From the NCBI RefSeq assembly GCF_006175995.1, contig NZ_VDMB01000010.1, positions 62,001 to 126,000 of the forward strand: DNA of 64,000 nt, read 5' to 3'. Origin of the DNA: Desulfobotulus mexicanus. GTDB taxonomy: Bacteria > Desulfobacterota > Desulfobacteria > Desulfobacterales > ASO4-4. Both the position numbers and the translations under genes were made by a program. Of the stretch, positions 17,146 to 26,747 are shown in pieces; positions within the stretch are counted from its first letter, which is position 1, and every line of letters starts with the position of its first letter. The notes beneath the pieces are model-generated. The model was not told where the DNA came from. It saw only the letters and a program-made list of their open reading frames with translations, and searched no databases.

Positions 17146-18243
17146 TTATATCCCTGACATATGGGCCATAATGGCGCTGGTTAGGTGTTTTGCAGCATCA
17201 GGCCGGGAAAGGCCAAGGGCCGCCCCGGCCATTTTTTCAGTGATATCCGGGTATTTTACATAATGGGTCAGAGTTGTGGCTAAGTGCTGAGATGTCAGTT
17301 CGTTTTCTTCAAAAATTACGGCTGCACCAGCTTCTGCCATGGCTTTTGCATTATAATACTGATGATTGTCCGCAGCATGGGGGAAGGGGATGAAAATGGC
17401 TCCCAGTCCAGCGGCGGCAAGTTCTGCAACCGTTGTGGCTCCCGATCTGCAAAGTAGAATATCTGCCCCTGCATAGCAGGAAACCATGTCTTCGATAAAG
17501 GGAAAAATATCAGCTCTTATCTCCAGTTTCTTATAATGCTGTCTGACTTCTTCAAAGTCGGCGGTGCCCGTCTGATGAACTACCTTTATGGGCAGGTCTT
17601 TCAGCATGGGAAGTGCTTTACAGACAGCCTGGTTAAGTCCCCTTGCCCCCTGACTGCCACCGAGGATCAGCAGATTAAGGCTGTCTCCTGCTTTCCTTCT
17701 TTTTTTCCGGCATGACAGCAGTTCCCGACGCACAGGATTTCCTGTTATGCGGATTTTATTGTCCGCCAGCGGAAGAGGTGTACCGGAAAAGGATACGTGT
17801 ACTTCGGCAGCCATGGAGCTTAGCATCCGTGTGGTGAGACCGGGCAGCCTGTTCTGTTCATGGATGAGTATGGGGATGCCCATCATTTTTGCAGCCAGAG
17901 CTGCAGGCGCTGCACTGTATCCGCCAACGGAAAGCAGTACCTGGGGCCGGAAGCTACGCAGAATATCCACAGCTCTTTTCACGGCCAGGGGAAAACTGCC
18001 CAGCACTTTGATTTTATGAAAAAATCCCATACCCTTAAAACCGGAAATGGCTATGGTCCGGTGGGGCATTCCCCGTGAATTTAGGATTTTATGATCCAGA
18101 GGTCTGCCCGCATTGACAAAAAGAACCCTGTTTTTTTCAGACCGGCCAAGGAATTCTTCGGCAACGGCAAGGCCCGGAAAAAGATGCCCCCCGGTTCCGC
18201 CACCGGCAATGAGAAGGCGTCGGGTATTGTTTTCTGCTTTCAT
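17146..18243 (-). CDS. murG: Lipid II synthase (UDP-GlcNAc:lipid I GlcNAc transferase)
   Basis: A 365-residue peripheral membrane GT-B glycosyltransferase that converts lipid I to lipid II on the cytoplasmic face. The N-terminal GGGTGGHLFPGLAVAEE at residues 14-30 binds the lipid substrate. LILGGSQGARGLN near 192 and the donor-site region CRSGATTVAELAAAG with FIPFPHAADNHQ near 260-290 are conserved. Its ATG overlaps the ftsW stop (ATGA). Confidence 0.97.
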   Translation of the reverse strand: MKAENNTRRLLIAGGGTGGHLFPGLAVAEEFLGRSEKNRVLFVNAGRPLDHKILNSRGMPHRTIAISGFKGMGFFHKIKVLGSFPLAVKRAVDILRSFRPQVLLSVGGYSAAPAALAAKMMGIPILIHEQNRLPGLTTRMLSSMAAEVHVSFSGTPLPLADNKIRITGNPVRRELLSCRKKRRKAGDSLNLLILGGSQGARGLNQAVCKALPMLKDLPIKVVHQTGTADFEEVRQHYKKLEIRADIFPFIEDMVSCYAGADILLCRSGATTVAELAAAGLGAIFIPFPHAADNHQYYNAKAMAEAGAAVIFEENELTSQHLATTLTHYVKYPDITEKMAGAALGLSRPDAAKHLTSAIMAHMSGI

Positions 18244-19358
18244 GCCTTGCTCCTTGATGCGGCAATGTTCATTAAAATGCCCATGGCAGCGAGATTGACC
18301 ACAAGGGATGTGCCGCCATAACTTAGAAAGGGCAGGGTAAGTCCCTTTGTGGGCAGCATCCCCAGTGTTACGCCTGTATTTATAAGAACCTGCATGGCAA
18401 GGGCCACGGCAATGCCTGTGCCAAGATATAGACCGAAACGGTCAGGTGCGGCCATGGACACCTGCATACTGCGCCAGAAAAGAACGGCAAACAGTGCAAG
18501 GACCATGCAGACACCCCAGAGTCCCGTTTCTTCCCCGATGACGGCGAATATGAAATCCGTATGGGATTCCGGGATATAATCCATTTTCATGCGCCCATTC
18601 CCAAGACCCTGGCCAAAGGGCCCGCCGTTGCCAAAGGCCATCAAAGCCCGTGATACCTGATATCCCTCATCCTGAGCATGGGCCCATGGGTCTGTGAAGC
18701 TTAAGATCCTGCGCATGCGGTAGGGAGCTGTGTACACAATCCAGGCAAAGAAAGCTCCCAGAGGAATAACGGGCCAGGCAAGATGGAGGAGGGGGACACC
18801 GGCCAGAAACATGAGAATCCAGGCAAGGGCCATGAGAATCAGAATGGACCCGAAATCCGGCTGCTGTATCAGCAGGATAGCGAAGAAAGAAAATACAACA
18901 AAGTGGGGTAGAAAACCAATGGTAAAATTTTTAATCTGTTCGTGTTTTTTGTTAAGGGAGTAGGCCAGGTAAATAATGAGGGCATATTTGGCAAACTCTG
19001 AAGGTTGAAAACTGAGGCCCCCAAGGATCAGCCACCGCTGGGCACCGCCTGCTCTATGTCCATAATCGCTGAAAAGAACTGCCGCAAGAAAAAGAAAAGA
19101 AAGGGCCAGAATGGGATAGGCCAGTCCTGCCAGAAAACGGTAGGGAAATATTCGGAAAATAAAGAGGGCAGCAAGGCCTGCAACCATATAAATGGCCTGG
19201 CGGAAGAGGAAATGGTATTCTGAACCAAAGGTCAGAGCAGCCCTTGATGCACTGGCACTGTAAACCATGACAAGGCCGGTGGCCATGAGTATGAGCAGTG
19301 GTGTCCAGAGCCAGGGGTCCTCCCTGAATTTTCCCCTGCGGTCGAAACCTTCTTTCAT
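18240..19358 (-). CDS. ftsW: Peptidoglycan glycosyltransferase FtsW
   Basis: A 372-residue SEDS-family polytopic membrane protein that polymerises septal glycan with FtsI. About ten hydrophobic segments are visible. SEDS signatures include GGAQRWLILGGLSFQPSEFAK near residue 110, DPWAHAQDEGYQ near 215, ESHTDFIFAVIGEE near 265 and LPFLSYGGTSLVVN near 340. It is linked by ATGA overlaps to both murD and murG. It is called FtsW rather than RodA because of its dcw location; a separate RodA lies at 51876. Confidence 0.97.
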   Translation of the reverse strand: MKEGFDRRGKFREDPWLWTPLLILMATGLVMVYSASASRAALTFGSEYHFLFRQAIYMVAGLAALFIFRIFPYRFLAGLAYPILALSFLFLAAVLFSDYGHRAGGAQRWLILGGLSFQPSEFAKYALIIYLAYSLNKKHEQIKNFTIGFLPHFVVFSFFAILLIQQPDFGSILILMALAWILMFLAGVPLLHLAWPVIPLGAFFAWIVYTAPYRMRRILSFTDPWAHAQDEGYQVSRALMAFGNGGPFGQGLGNGRMKMDYIPESHTDFIFAVIGEETGLWGVCMVLALFAVLFWRSMQVSMAAPDRFGLYLGTGIAVALAMQVLINTGVTLGMLPTKGLTLPFLSYGGTSLVVNLAAMGILMNIAASRSKA

Positions 19359-20683
19359 GGAAGCACCTCCTCTGTGGCAAGGCGGGCCACAGCTTCGCGG
19401 AACTGCATTCCCCTTTCTTTATAATTTCTGAACATATCAAAGCTGGAACAGGCAGGTGAGAGAAGAATGGGAGTTTGGGCATCCGCATTCTGAACGGCTT
19501 TTTTTACAGCATCATCCATATTCTTTGCCCGTATGCAGGGAACCATATGGCCGAGGGCCTGTTCAATGGTATCGCTGGCTTCGCCCATGAGAATAAGAGC
19601 TCTGGCATGGCTGCGCACACTTTCTTCCATGGTTTTGTAATCTCCGCCCTTGTCCCTGCCGCCCATGATGAGCACCACTTCACGGTTGAAGGCGGAAAGT
19701 GCTCTGCATACGGCGTCCATGTTGGTGGCTTTGGAGTCATCGTAACAGGCAATTCCATGGATGCTGCCCGCCGGTGTCATGCGGTGTTCCAGGCCCTGGA
19801 AGTTTTCAATGGCATTTTCCATACCTTTTTCAGTTGCACCGGCGGCCTTTGCCGCCAGCATGGCTGCCGCCAGATTTTCAAGATTGTGGCGACCGGGCAG
19901 GGGAAAATTGCTTAAATCAAGAACTTTGCCGTTTTCAAGGATGAGATTTTTCTCCCGGATGGCAATTCCTGCATTTTCTCTGTCATACCAGTGTATGGTA
20001 AGGGGCAGTTTTTCTCCTATGGCCCGGACTTGGGAATCTCCGTGGTTGAGAACGGCAATACCCTTTTTCATATCCTTAAAAATTCTTGCCTTGGATGCGG
20101 TATAGGCTGCCATATCCGGGTAGCGGTCCAGGTGATCCGGACTGATATTCAGGAGTACGGCCACATCGGGTGTAAAGGATTCCAGTGTATCCAGTTGAAA
20201 ACTGGAAACTTCCAGTATGGCAATGTCCGCAGGGCATCCCTGAAGAACAAAATCGCAGAGGGGAAGTCCCAGATTGCCACCCGTAAAAACCTTTTTGCCC
20301 GAAGCTGTCAGCATGGCACCGATAAGTTCGGTGACTGTACTTTTGCCGTTGGTTCCTGTTATTGCCACAAGGGGAGTCTTTAGTTGCCGCAGGCCAAGGG
20401 CCATCTCTCCGATAATGGGAATTTTTTTGAGCCTGGCCTTTTTAAGTTCAGGCCGGTTGGGATCAAAACCGGGGCTGAGGATGATAAGATCCGCTTCCAG
20501 GAGAGTGTCGGGACAAATCATGGGTATGAAGCGCTCAAAGAGTTCCGGAGCGCCTGTTTCGCCGGCCCTTTCGTCCATGCCCGTAACACGGTAGCCCTGG
20601 CTTTTGAGAAGGCGCACTGCGGCCATACCCGAAATACCGAGTCCTACGACGATGGCATGTTTAAAGGACGATGAAGAAGGCAT
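19355..20683 (-). CDS. murD: UDP-N-acetylmuramoylalanine-D-glutamate ligase
   Basis: A 442-residue cytoplasmic Mur ligase that adds D-glutamate to UDP-MurNAc-L-Ala. An N-terminal Rossmann-like domain has VVGLGISGMAAVRLL at residues 12-26. The ATP-binding loop is ITGTNGKSTVTELIGAML near 109, LLNISPDHLDRY and PGRHNLENLAAAM follow, and DSKATNMDA with LIMGGRDKGGDY near 325-345 marks the C-terminal domain. It begins 9 bases after mraY and ends in an ATGA overlap with ftsW. Confidence 0.97.
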   Translation of the reverse strand: MPSSSSFKHAIVVGLGISGMAAVRLLKSQGYRVTGMDERAGETGAPELFERFIPMICPDTLLEADLIILSPGFDPNRPELKKARLKKIPIIGEMALGLRQLKTPLVAITGTNGKSTVTELIGAMLTASGKKVFTGGNLGLPLCDFVLQGCPADIAILEVSSFQLDTLESFTPDVAVLLNISPDHLDRYPDMAAYTASKARIFKDMKKGIAVLNHGDSQVRAIGEKLPLTIHWYDRENAGIAIREKNLILENGKVLDLSNFPLPGRHNLENLAAAMLAAKAAGATEKGMENAIENFQGLEHRMTPAGSIHGIACYDDSKATNMDAVCRALSAFNREVVLIMGGRDKGGDYKTMEESVRSHARALILMGEASDTIEQALGHMVPCIRAKNMDDAVKKAVQNADAQTPILLSPACSSFDMFRNYKERGMQFREAVARLATEEVLP

Positions 20684-20692
20684 TTTTGATCC

Positions 20693-21772
20693 TTAACGTA
20701 TCTTGAGGGTGCTGACGGCCACAAGGGCCAGAATAATGGCAATAATCCAGAATCTTACGGTGATTTTGGATTCCTTCCACCCTTTCAGTTCAAAATGGTG
20801 GTGCAGGGGGGCCATGCGAAAAATCCGCTTTCCCCCGGTCATTTTAAAATATCCCACCTGCAGAATTACAGAGACCGCTTCCATGACAAAAATACCGCCC
20901 ACAATCACGAGGAGCAGTTCCTGTTTGGTGATGACTGCAACCACCCCTAAAAAGGCTCCCAGAGGCAGGGAACCCACATCCCCCATGAAGACCTGTGCAG
21001 GATGGCTGTTGAACCAGAGAAAGCCAAGGCCGGCTCCGGCTACAGCTCCGCAGAGGATGGCCAGTTCTCCTGCACCGTTGACAAAGGGTACCTGAAGGTA
21101 GGAGGCAAGTCCCCAGTGTCCGGCAATATAGGCAAAAATGGTGAAGGTGACGGCGGCTATGGTCACAGGACCAATGGCCAGTCCATCCAGGCCGTCGGTA
21201 AGGTTTACTGCATTGGAGGCACCCACAATAATGAAGGTGGCAAAGAAAATATAGCCTATGCCAAGATCCGGGCTGAAATTTTTAAAGAAGGGAAAGGTAA
21301 CACGGGTATCAAAATCCGGTGTTAGATAAATGAGTACGGATGACAGTAGGGCAAGCAGAACCTGCAGCAGAAATTTGTTGGTGGAGGAAAGGCCTGTGTT
21401 GTGCTTTTTCACCTGCATAAGCCAGTCATCAATAAAACCGATGAGTCCGAATCCCAGGGTGGTGAGCAGGGCAATCCAGAGGTACAGGTTTTTGAGATCT
21501 ACCCAGAGCAGGGTGGATACTGTGATGGCAAACAGAATTAGAAGGCCGCCCATGGTGGGGGTGCCTGCCTTGCTCTGATGGGATTTTGGCCCCTCTTCCC
21601 GTATATATTGGCCCACCTGCATGGATTTCAGTTTTTTTATGGCCCAGTGTCCCAGCAGAATGCAGATCAGCAGTGCGGTCATGGTGGCATAGATGGTTCT
21701 GAAGCTGATGTACCGGAATACATTCAGTGCAGAGAGCCAGGTATGCAGAGGATAAAGCAGGTGATAGAGCAT
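20693..21772 (-). CDS. mraY: Phospho-N-acetylmuramoyl-pentapeptide transferase
   Basis: A 359-residue polytopic membrane enzyme that moves phospho-MurNAc-pentapeptide to undecaprenyl phosphate, giving lipid I. About ten helices are seen. Conserved signatures are [13 protein letters not shown] near residue 69, [19 protein letters not shown] near 116, [15 protein letters not shown] near 186, and [15 protein letters not shown] with [12 protein letters not shown] near 265-325. It starts 6 bases after murF. Confidence 0.98.
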   Translation of the reverse strand: MLYHLLYPLHTWLSALNVFRYISFRTIYATMTALLICILLGHWAIKKLKSMQVGQYIREEGPKSHQSKAGTPTMGGLLILFAITVSTLLWVDLKNLYLWIALLTTLGFGLIGFIDDWLMQVKKHNTGLSSTNKFLLQVLLALLSSVLIYLTPDFDTRVTFPFFKNFSPDLGIGYIFFATFIIVGASNAVNLTDGLDGLAIGPVTIAAVTFTIFAYIAGHWGLASYLQVPFVNGAGELAILCGAVAGAGLGFLWFNSHPAQVFMGDVGSLPLGAFLGVVAVITKQELLLVIVGGIFVMEAVSVILQVGYFKMTGGKRIFRMAPLHHHFELKGWKESKITVRFWIIAIILALVAVSTLKIR

Positions 21773-21778
21773 GGATGT

Positions 21779-23200
21779 TTAATTCCCCTGAGCTGTACGG
21801 GCAGCCTGTAACAGTTGATCCACAACGCTTTCCATGGTCATGGAACGCGAACCTTTTACAAGAACCCGGTCTGAAGGTTTCAGTTCCGGAAAGAGCATTG
21901 TTGCAAGCTGGTCTTTATCATTGCAGAAAACCTTTTTCATTCCGGCACTGCGGGCTCCTTCGGCAAAGTCTTTTCCGTGGGGACCGCAGGTATAAAGGGC
22001 ATGTATACCTTTTTGGGCAGCCAGAATTCCCACATGGCGGTGCAGGGATGCTGCATCATCTCCCAGCTCTCCCATGCTGCCCAGAATTGCAAAGCACCTG
22101 CCCGGGTCTGCCATGCGGACTGCCTGGCTCAGGGCCGCTTCCATGGAGTCTGGGTTGGCATTGTAGGTGTCATTGATAATGGTAAAGCCTGCTGGGGTTG
22201 CAATGGGCTGAAACCGGCCTGTGAAACCTTTGAATGATGCAAGGCCTTTTTGAACCAGATCTTCAGGTATACCGGCGTTTAAAGCTGCCGCTGCGGCTGC
22301 CAGTGCGTTTTCCGCCATCATGGCACCTGGCACCATCAGGGTAATGGCAAGGGGGGGCTTGTCTTTTCTGTGAAGCGTAAAAGAGCTGCCCATGGCATGG
22401 CACTGGAGGTCTTTCATGTAAAAATCACAGTGCTCTTGCCTGCCAAAGCGCAGGATATCAATGCCTTCTTTCATTGGTATAAGCTTTGAATTGGGGTCTG
22501 ATCCGTTAATCAGGATGAGGCCGCCCTTTTTCATATGGCTGAGGATTTCTCCCTTGGCTCTGGCAACTCCTTCAACGGAGCCAAGCCCCTCCAGGTGGGC
22601 AGGAGCAATGCGGGTGATGATGGCCATATCCGGCTGGCAGATGGCAGAAAGCCTTTCCATTTCTCCGGGATGGTTCATGCCAAGCTCCAGAATGGCCCAG
22701 TCATCATGGGGTTCCAGCCGGAAGAGGGTCAGGGGCAGTCCGATTTCATTGTTGAAATTACCCTCCGTTACAAGACAGGAACCGGCCTTGCGGAAAATGC
22801 AGCCCAGCATTTCCTTGGTGCTGGTTTTTCCGTTGGAGCCTGTGACAGCCAGCACCTTTGAACCGAACAGGGAAAGGCGGTGGCGGGCCAGCTGGCCCAG
22901 GGCCTTAACAGTATCATCCACACCGAAAACAGAAAGACCCGCATTTCTTAAAAATGGGCTCGCTTCCTGCCAGCGGCTCTTTTCCATGAGAATGCCTGTG
23001 CAGCCTCCGCTCAGGGCTTTTTCAAGGAAATCATGACCATCGTGGTTTTCTCCCCTTAATGCAATAAAAAGAGCCTTCTGCAGATTCTTACGGGAATCAG
23101 TTGCAATGGCGGAAAATATTCTGTCCCCTTTGCCTGAAAGGAGGACAGCCCCGGTGGCATCCAGAATATCTTCACATGTCCAGGGTCGGGTTTCAGGCAT
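21779..23200 (-). CDS. murF: UDP-N-acetylmuramoyl-tripeptide-D-alanyl-D-alanine ligase
   Basis: A 473-residue cytoplasmic Mur ligase that adds D-Ala-D-Ala to complete the UDP-MurNAc-pentapeptide. The N-terminal domain reads FSAIATDSRK, the ATP site is VTGSNGKTSTKEMLG near 110, and INDTYNANPDSMEAAL near 335 is the MurF signature. The frame is open 113 codons further upstream inside murE, but the ATG at 23200, with GGAG nine bases upstream, gives the normal length. It overlaps murE by 8 bases. Confidence 0.97.
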   Translation of the reverse strand: MPETRPWTCEDILDATGAVLLSGKGDRIFSAIATDSRKNLQKALFIALRGENHDGHDFLEKALSGGCTGILMEKSRWQEASPFLRNAGLSVFGVDDTVKALGQLARHRLSLFGSKVLAVTGSNGKTSTKEMLGCIFRKAGSCLVTEGNFNNEIGLPLTLFRLEPHDDWAILELGMNHPGEMERLSAICQPDMAIITRIAPAHLEGLGSVEGVARAKGEILSHMKKGGLILINGSDPNSKLIPMKEGIDILRFGRQEHCDFYMKDLQCHAMGSSFTLHRKDKPPLAITLMVPGAMMAENALAAAAAALNAGIPEDLVQKGLASFKGFTGRFQPIATPAGFTIINDTYNANPDSMEAALSQAVRMADPGRCFAILGSMGELGDDAASLHRHVGILAAQKGIHALYTCGPHGKDFAEGARSAGMKKVFCNDKDQLATMLFPELKPSDRVLVKGSRSMTMESVVDQLLQAARTAQGN

Positions 23201-24698
23201 GGAAGAGTACTCCTTTCCGGGCGACGGTTCTGTCATCAAAGGAGAGAACTTTATCTCCAACAATCTGATAGTTTTCATGGCCTTTGCCTGCAATGAGAAT
23301 CGTATCACCGGGGCCTGCCATGGCAATGGCTTCCAGGATGGCTTTTTCCCGGTCCTTTTCCACAAGAAGCGGGGTACCTTCGGGAATACCCTGAATAATA
23401 TCCTGTATAATGGCTTCAGGGTTTTCGCTGCGGGGATTGTCCGAGGTAATGACGCAGAAGTCGGCATTGTCTGCGGCAATGCCTGCCATGAGGGGACGCT
23501 TGGTTCTGTCCCTGTCACCGCCGCAGCCGAATACCACAATGAGGCGGCCAGGGGTAGATTTTTTAAGGGCTGTAAGTGCTTTTTTCAGGGCATCCGGCGT
23601 GTGGGCGTAATCCACAAAGATAAAGCGGCCCTTCGGGTCAGAAACCGGTTCAAGGCGGCCCGGTACACTTAAGGGGCTTTCAAGGGCTTTTTTAATGATT
23701 TCAGGCCGAACTTTTAAGGCAAGGGCTGCTGCTGTGGCTACGAGGATATTTTCCAGATTGAAGGCACCCACCAGGGGACAGTTTACGGGAATGGCTTCCT
23801 CCGGTGTTGAAATGGTGCAGCGGATGCCTGAAAGAGAAAAGCGGGGATTGCCGGGGCGTATCAGGGCATCGGGGTGCTGACCCGTGGAAAGAAGACGGTT
23901 GCCTCCGGTGCTGGCAATACACTGGTTGAGGAGTTTTTCTCCCCGTGGATCATCAACGTTGAGTATAAGACTGGCATCCTTTTTACCGTAACGGCCATCC
24001 AGAATACTTTCAAGGAAGGTTTTTTTACAGTTCCAGTAGTTTTCAATGTTTCCGTGGTAATCCAGATGATCCTGACTGAGGTTGGTGAACACGGCCACAT
24101 CAAAGGGGCTATGGTCAATCCGGCCAAGGTCTATGGCGTGGGAGGAAACCTCCATAATGACGTGGGTCACTCCGGCGTCCCTCATGGCTGCCAGTCTGGC
24201 CTGCAGATCTCTGGATTCCGGTGTGGTGGTGGATACTGCTTCCCTGTGACCGGGATAGTGCCAGTCTATGGTACCCATCACTCCTGTGGCATGACCTGCA
24301 TGGGTCAGTATCTGTTCAATAATATGGGTAGTGGTGCTTTTGCCATTGGTGCCTGTAATGCCGATGAGGGTGAGATTTTCTGCAGGAAAACCATAAAAGG
24401 CAGCAGAGAGGGCGGCAAGGGCTTTGCGGCTGTCGCTGACAATGGCTGTGGGAAGACCGGCTTCGGGAACCGGGCGTTCTGCAACCAGAAAAGCAGCTCC
24501 ATTTTTGGCAGCCTGCCGGGCAAAGCTGTGACCGTCTGCTGTAAAACCCGGAACTGCGACAAAGAGATCTCCGGGCTGTATTTTGTCTGAACTATAGTGA
24601 ATCCCCCGGATGTCCGGATTTTCCGGAGGCTTTTCTTTCAGGATGAAGGGGGTATTTTCGTTTTTCTCCCAGGGAGAGAAAAGATCAGAAACCTTCAT
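23193..24698 (-). CDS. murE: UDP-N-acetylmuramoyl-tripeptide synthetase (meso-diaminopimelate-adding)
   Basis: A 501-residue cytoplasmic Mur ligase adding the third stem amino acid. The ATP motif GITGTNGKSTTTHII is near residue 113, STTTPESRDLQ binds substrate and TNLSQDHLDYHGN follows. The motif SDNPRSENP near 417 is the DNPR box that selects meso-diaminopimelate rather than lysine, pointing to Gram-negative-type peptidoglycan. The start overlaps the ftsI stop (ATGA). Confidence 0.97.
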   Translation of the reverse strand: MKVSDLFSPWEKNENTPFILKEKPPENPDIRGIHYSSDKIQPGDLFVAVPGFTADGHSFARQAAKNGAAFLVAERPVPEAGLPTAIVSDSRKALAALSAAFYGFPAENLTLIGITGTNGKSTTTHIIEQILTHAGHATGVMGTIDWHYPGHREAVSTTTPESRDLQARLAAMRDAGVTHVIMEVSSHAIDLGRIDHSPFDVAVFTNLSQDHLDYHGNIENYWNCKKTFLESILDGRYGKKDASLILNVDDPRGEKLLNQCIASTGGNRLLSTGQHPDALIRPGNPRFSLSGIRCTISTPEEAIPVNCPLVGAFNLENILVATAAALALKVRPEIIKKALESPLSVPGRLEPVSDPKGRFIFVDYAHTPDALKKALTALKKSTPGRLIVVFGCGGDRDRTKRPLMAGIAADNADFCVITSDNPRSENPEAIIQDIIQGIPEGTPLLVEKDREKAILEAIAMAGPGDTILIAGKGHENYQIVGDKVLSFDDRTVARKGVLFHA

Positions 24699-26458
24699 GG
24701 GTGTCCCCCCTGTGCCATGGCTGTGGTGATGGGACCCATCGGTTCCGGTGGAATGTTCATGTAGGCAAGGCCTTCGGATACGATGGTCCGGAAAACAGGG
24801 CCAGCAGCGACTCCGCCATAGTAGCTGCGTCTTGGTTCGTCCAGCATGACCATAATTACGAGGGCCGGGTCGTCCAGTGGAGCAAACCCTAAAAAGGAAG
24901 CCATGAAACGGGTTCTGGAATAGCTGCCATCGGGTTCAATTTTTTGGGAAGTTCCTGTTTTGCCTGCCACACGGTATCCCTTTGGGGCTGCTGCTACACC
25001 GGTGCCGCCGGTCTGGGTCACGGTGGCCATCATCTCTTTTACTATGGCAGCGGTTTCAGGGGAAATGGCCCTGCGTATGGCTCTGGGGGGAATGACTTCG
25101 ACTTCTCCTGTGACGGAATCCCGGATTTCCCGGACAAGCCTGGGCTGCATAAGGACTCCCTTGTTGGCTATGGCCCCCGCAGCAGCGGCCAGCTGAACAG
25201 CAGAAGCAGAAAAGCCCTGACCAAAGGCAATATTGCCTGTATCCACTGCTCTCCATCTTTGCCAGTCCCGGAGAAGTCCCCGGGTCTCTCCGGGAGCCTC
25301 AATTTCTGTTCTTTCTCCGAAGCCGAAGGTTTTCAGGGTGTCGTACAGGGCTTTTTCTCCCATTACTTCAGAAATTTTTACGGAGCCGATATTGCTGGAA
25401 AACTTCAGAATCTCGGTGACGGAAAGCCACTCATGGGGCCTTGTGTCACGTATGGTCACGCGGCCGATGCGATAGGAGCCGTTACCGCAGTAATAGATGG
25501 AGTCCGGACGTATATAGTTGTTTTCTATGGCACCGGCCACAAGAAAAACCTTGGTGGTTGAGCCGGGTTCAAAGGGTTCGCTCACCGCACGGTTTCTCCA
25601 GAAATTTCTGGGATAGCGTCCGAAATCATTGGGATTAAAGGATGGATAATGGGCCATGGCTCTGATATCCCCGGTTTTAGGACAGAGAACAACGGCTATG
25701 GCTGCGGCGGCATCGGATCGTCCTGCTGCTTCGTGGAGGGCGGATTCCGTTATGTGCTGGAGGGTTTTATCCAGGGTCAGTACAATATCCTTACCGGGTT
25801 CCACCTGTGGCAGGGAAGATTCTTCGCTGAACCACCGGCCTCTGCCGTCCCGGATAATGCTCATGTTCTGTGCACCGCCCTTGAGCAGATCATTGTACCT
25901 GTGTTCCAGTCCTTCCAGACCATCACCGTCGGTTCCGGTAAAACCGATGACCTGGGCTGCCATTTCACGGTTGGGATATGCACGGCTGTTTTCCGTAAAG
26001 ACCTGAATGGCCATCCGCCTCTGGCTGGCATTCATGTTCAGGGTTTTTCCGAATTCAAGGATTTCCTCTGCGGTTTCCGGACGGATTCTTCTGGCCAGCC
26101 ATGTGAAGCGGTCTTCGGCAAAGAGGGGGATAATTTCCGATGTTGTTTTTCCCAGTATTCGGGCAATTCCTTCTGCAGCTGCATTTCTGTCAGGAAAAAA
26201 GTCCGGTCGTATGGCAATGCTGGCGGCCTCCATGCTGACGGCCAGGGGTGAGCCGTTTGAGTCCAGAATGCTTCCCCTCTTACCATGAAAAACCGAAGCG
26301 GTTCTGAAGTGCCGTTCGGCCTTCTGGACGAGGGTGTCCTTATGCAGCACCTGAACCTGGAAAGCTCTGCCTGCAACGGACAGAAAAAGAAGCGAAAAGA
26401 TAAGGGCCACCAGCTGGAAGCGTTGTTTCGCAAATGTGGGTTTATGGACCTTTTTCAT
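24695..26458 (-). CDS. ftsI: Septal transpeptidase, penicillin-binding protein 3
   Basis: A 587-residue class B penicillin-binding protein that cross-links septal peptidoglycan with FtsW. One N-terminal membrane helix (FQLVALIFSLLFLSVAGRAF) is followed by the dimerisation domain and a transpeptidase domain with SxxK in EPGSTTKVF, SxN in FSSNIGSVKI and KTG in VAGKTGTSQ. No PASTA repeats are visible at the C-terminus. The ATG at 26458 (MKKVHKPTF) overlaps ftsL by 17 bases and is preferred to an ATG 23 codons upstream lying within the ftsL frame. Confidence 0.95.
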   Translation of the reverse strand: MKKVHKPTFAKQRFQLVALIFSLLFLSVAGRAFQVQVLHKDTLVQKAERHFRTASVFHGKRGSILDSNGSPLAVSMEAASIAIRPDFFPDRNAAAEGIARILGKTTSEIIPLFAEDRFTWLARRIRPETAEEILEFGKTLNMNASQRRMAIQVFTENSRAYPNREMAAQVIGFTGTDGDGLEGLEHRYNDLLKGGAQNMSIIRDGRGRWFSEESSLPQVEPGKDIVLTLDKTLQHITESALHEAAGRSDAAAAIAVVLCPKTGDIRAMAHYPSFNPNDFGRYPRNFWRNRAVSEPFEPGSTTKVFLVAGAIENNYIRPDSIYYCGNGSYRIGRVTIRDTRPHEWLSVTEILKFSSNIGSVKISEVMGEKALYDTLKTFGFGERTEIEAPGETRGLLRDWQRWRAVDTGNIAFGQGFSASAVQLAAAAGAIANKGVLMQPRLVREIRDSVTGEVEVIPPRAIRRAISPETAAIVKEMMATVTQTGGTGVAAAPKGYRVAGKTGTSQKIEPDGSYSRTRFMASFLGFAPLDDPALVIMVMLDEPRRSYYGGVAAGPVFRTIVSEGLAYMNIPPEPMGPITTAMAQGGHP

Positions 26459-26747
26459 GGACAGTTCCGCTGAGATCAATGATGTTTTCGGGTTTGGGTA
26501 TGGAAAGCCCCAGCCGGTTTTCAGCAAGGTTCCGGATGCGTTCCGGTGAGCGCAGCCGTGCCTGTTCTATTTCAAGGTTCCGTTTTTGTGTCACCAGCCT
26601 TGCTTTTTCTGTCCGGATCTGGCTGATGGAAAAATTAAGATTGGTACACTGTGTTCGGATCCAGGTGGCACCAAAGAAAATGATAAAAGAAATACTCAAA
26701 AGAAAGATCCAGGCTGCTGCACCCGGGGTGTAGGATTTAAGGTTCAT
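26442..26747 (-). CDS. ftsL: Cell division protein FtsL
   Basis: A 101-residue bitopic membrane protein: a short cytoplasmic tail, one membrane helix at about residues 11-28 (AAWIFLLSISFIIFFGATWI), then a periplasmic coiled coil with heptad-like leucines and arginines (ISQIRTEKARLVTQKR) ending in NLAENRLGLSIPKPENII. With FtsB and FtsQ it activates FtsWI. It is identified by topology and position between rsmH and ftsI, since FtsL sequences diverge. It overlaps rsmH (ATGA) and ftsI. Confidence 0.88.
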   Translation of the reverse strand: MNLKSYTPGAAAWIFLLSISFIIFFGATWIRTQCTNLNFSISQIRTEKARLVTQKRNLEIEQARLRSPERIRNLAENRLGLSIPKPENIIDLSGTVHEKGP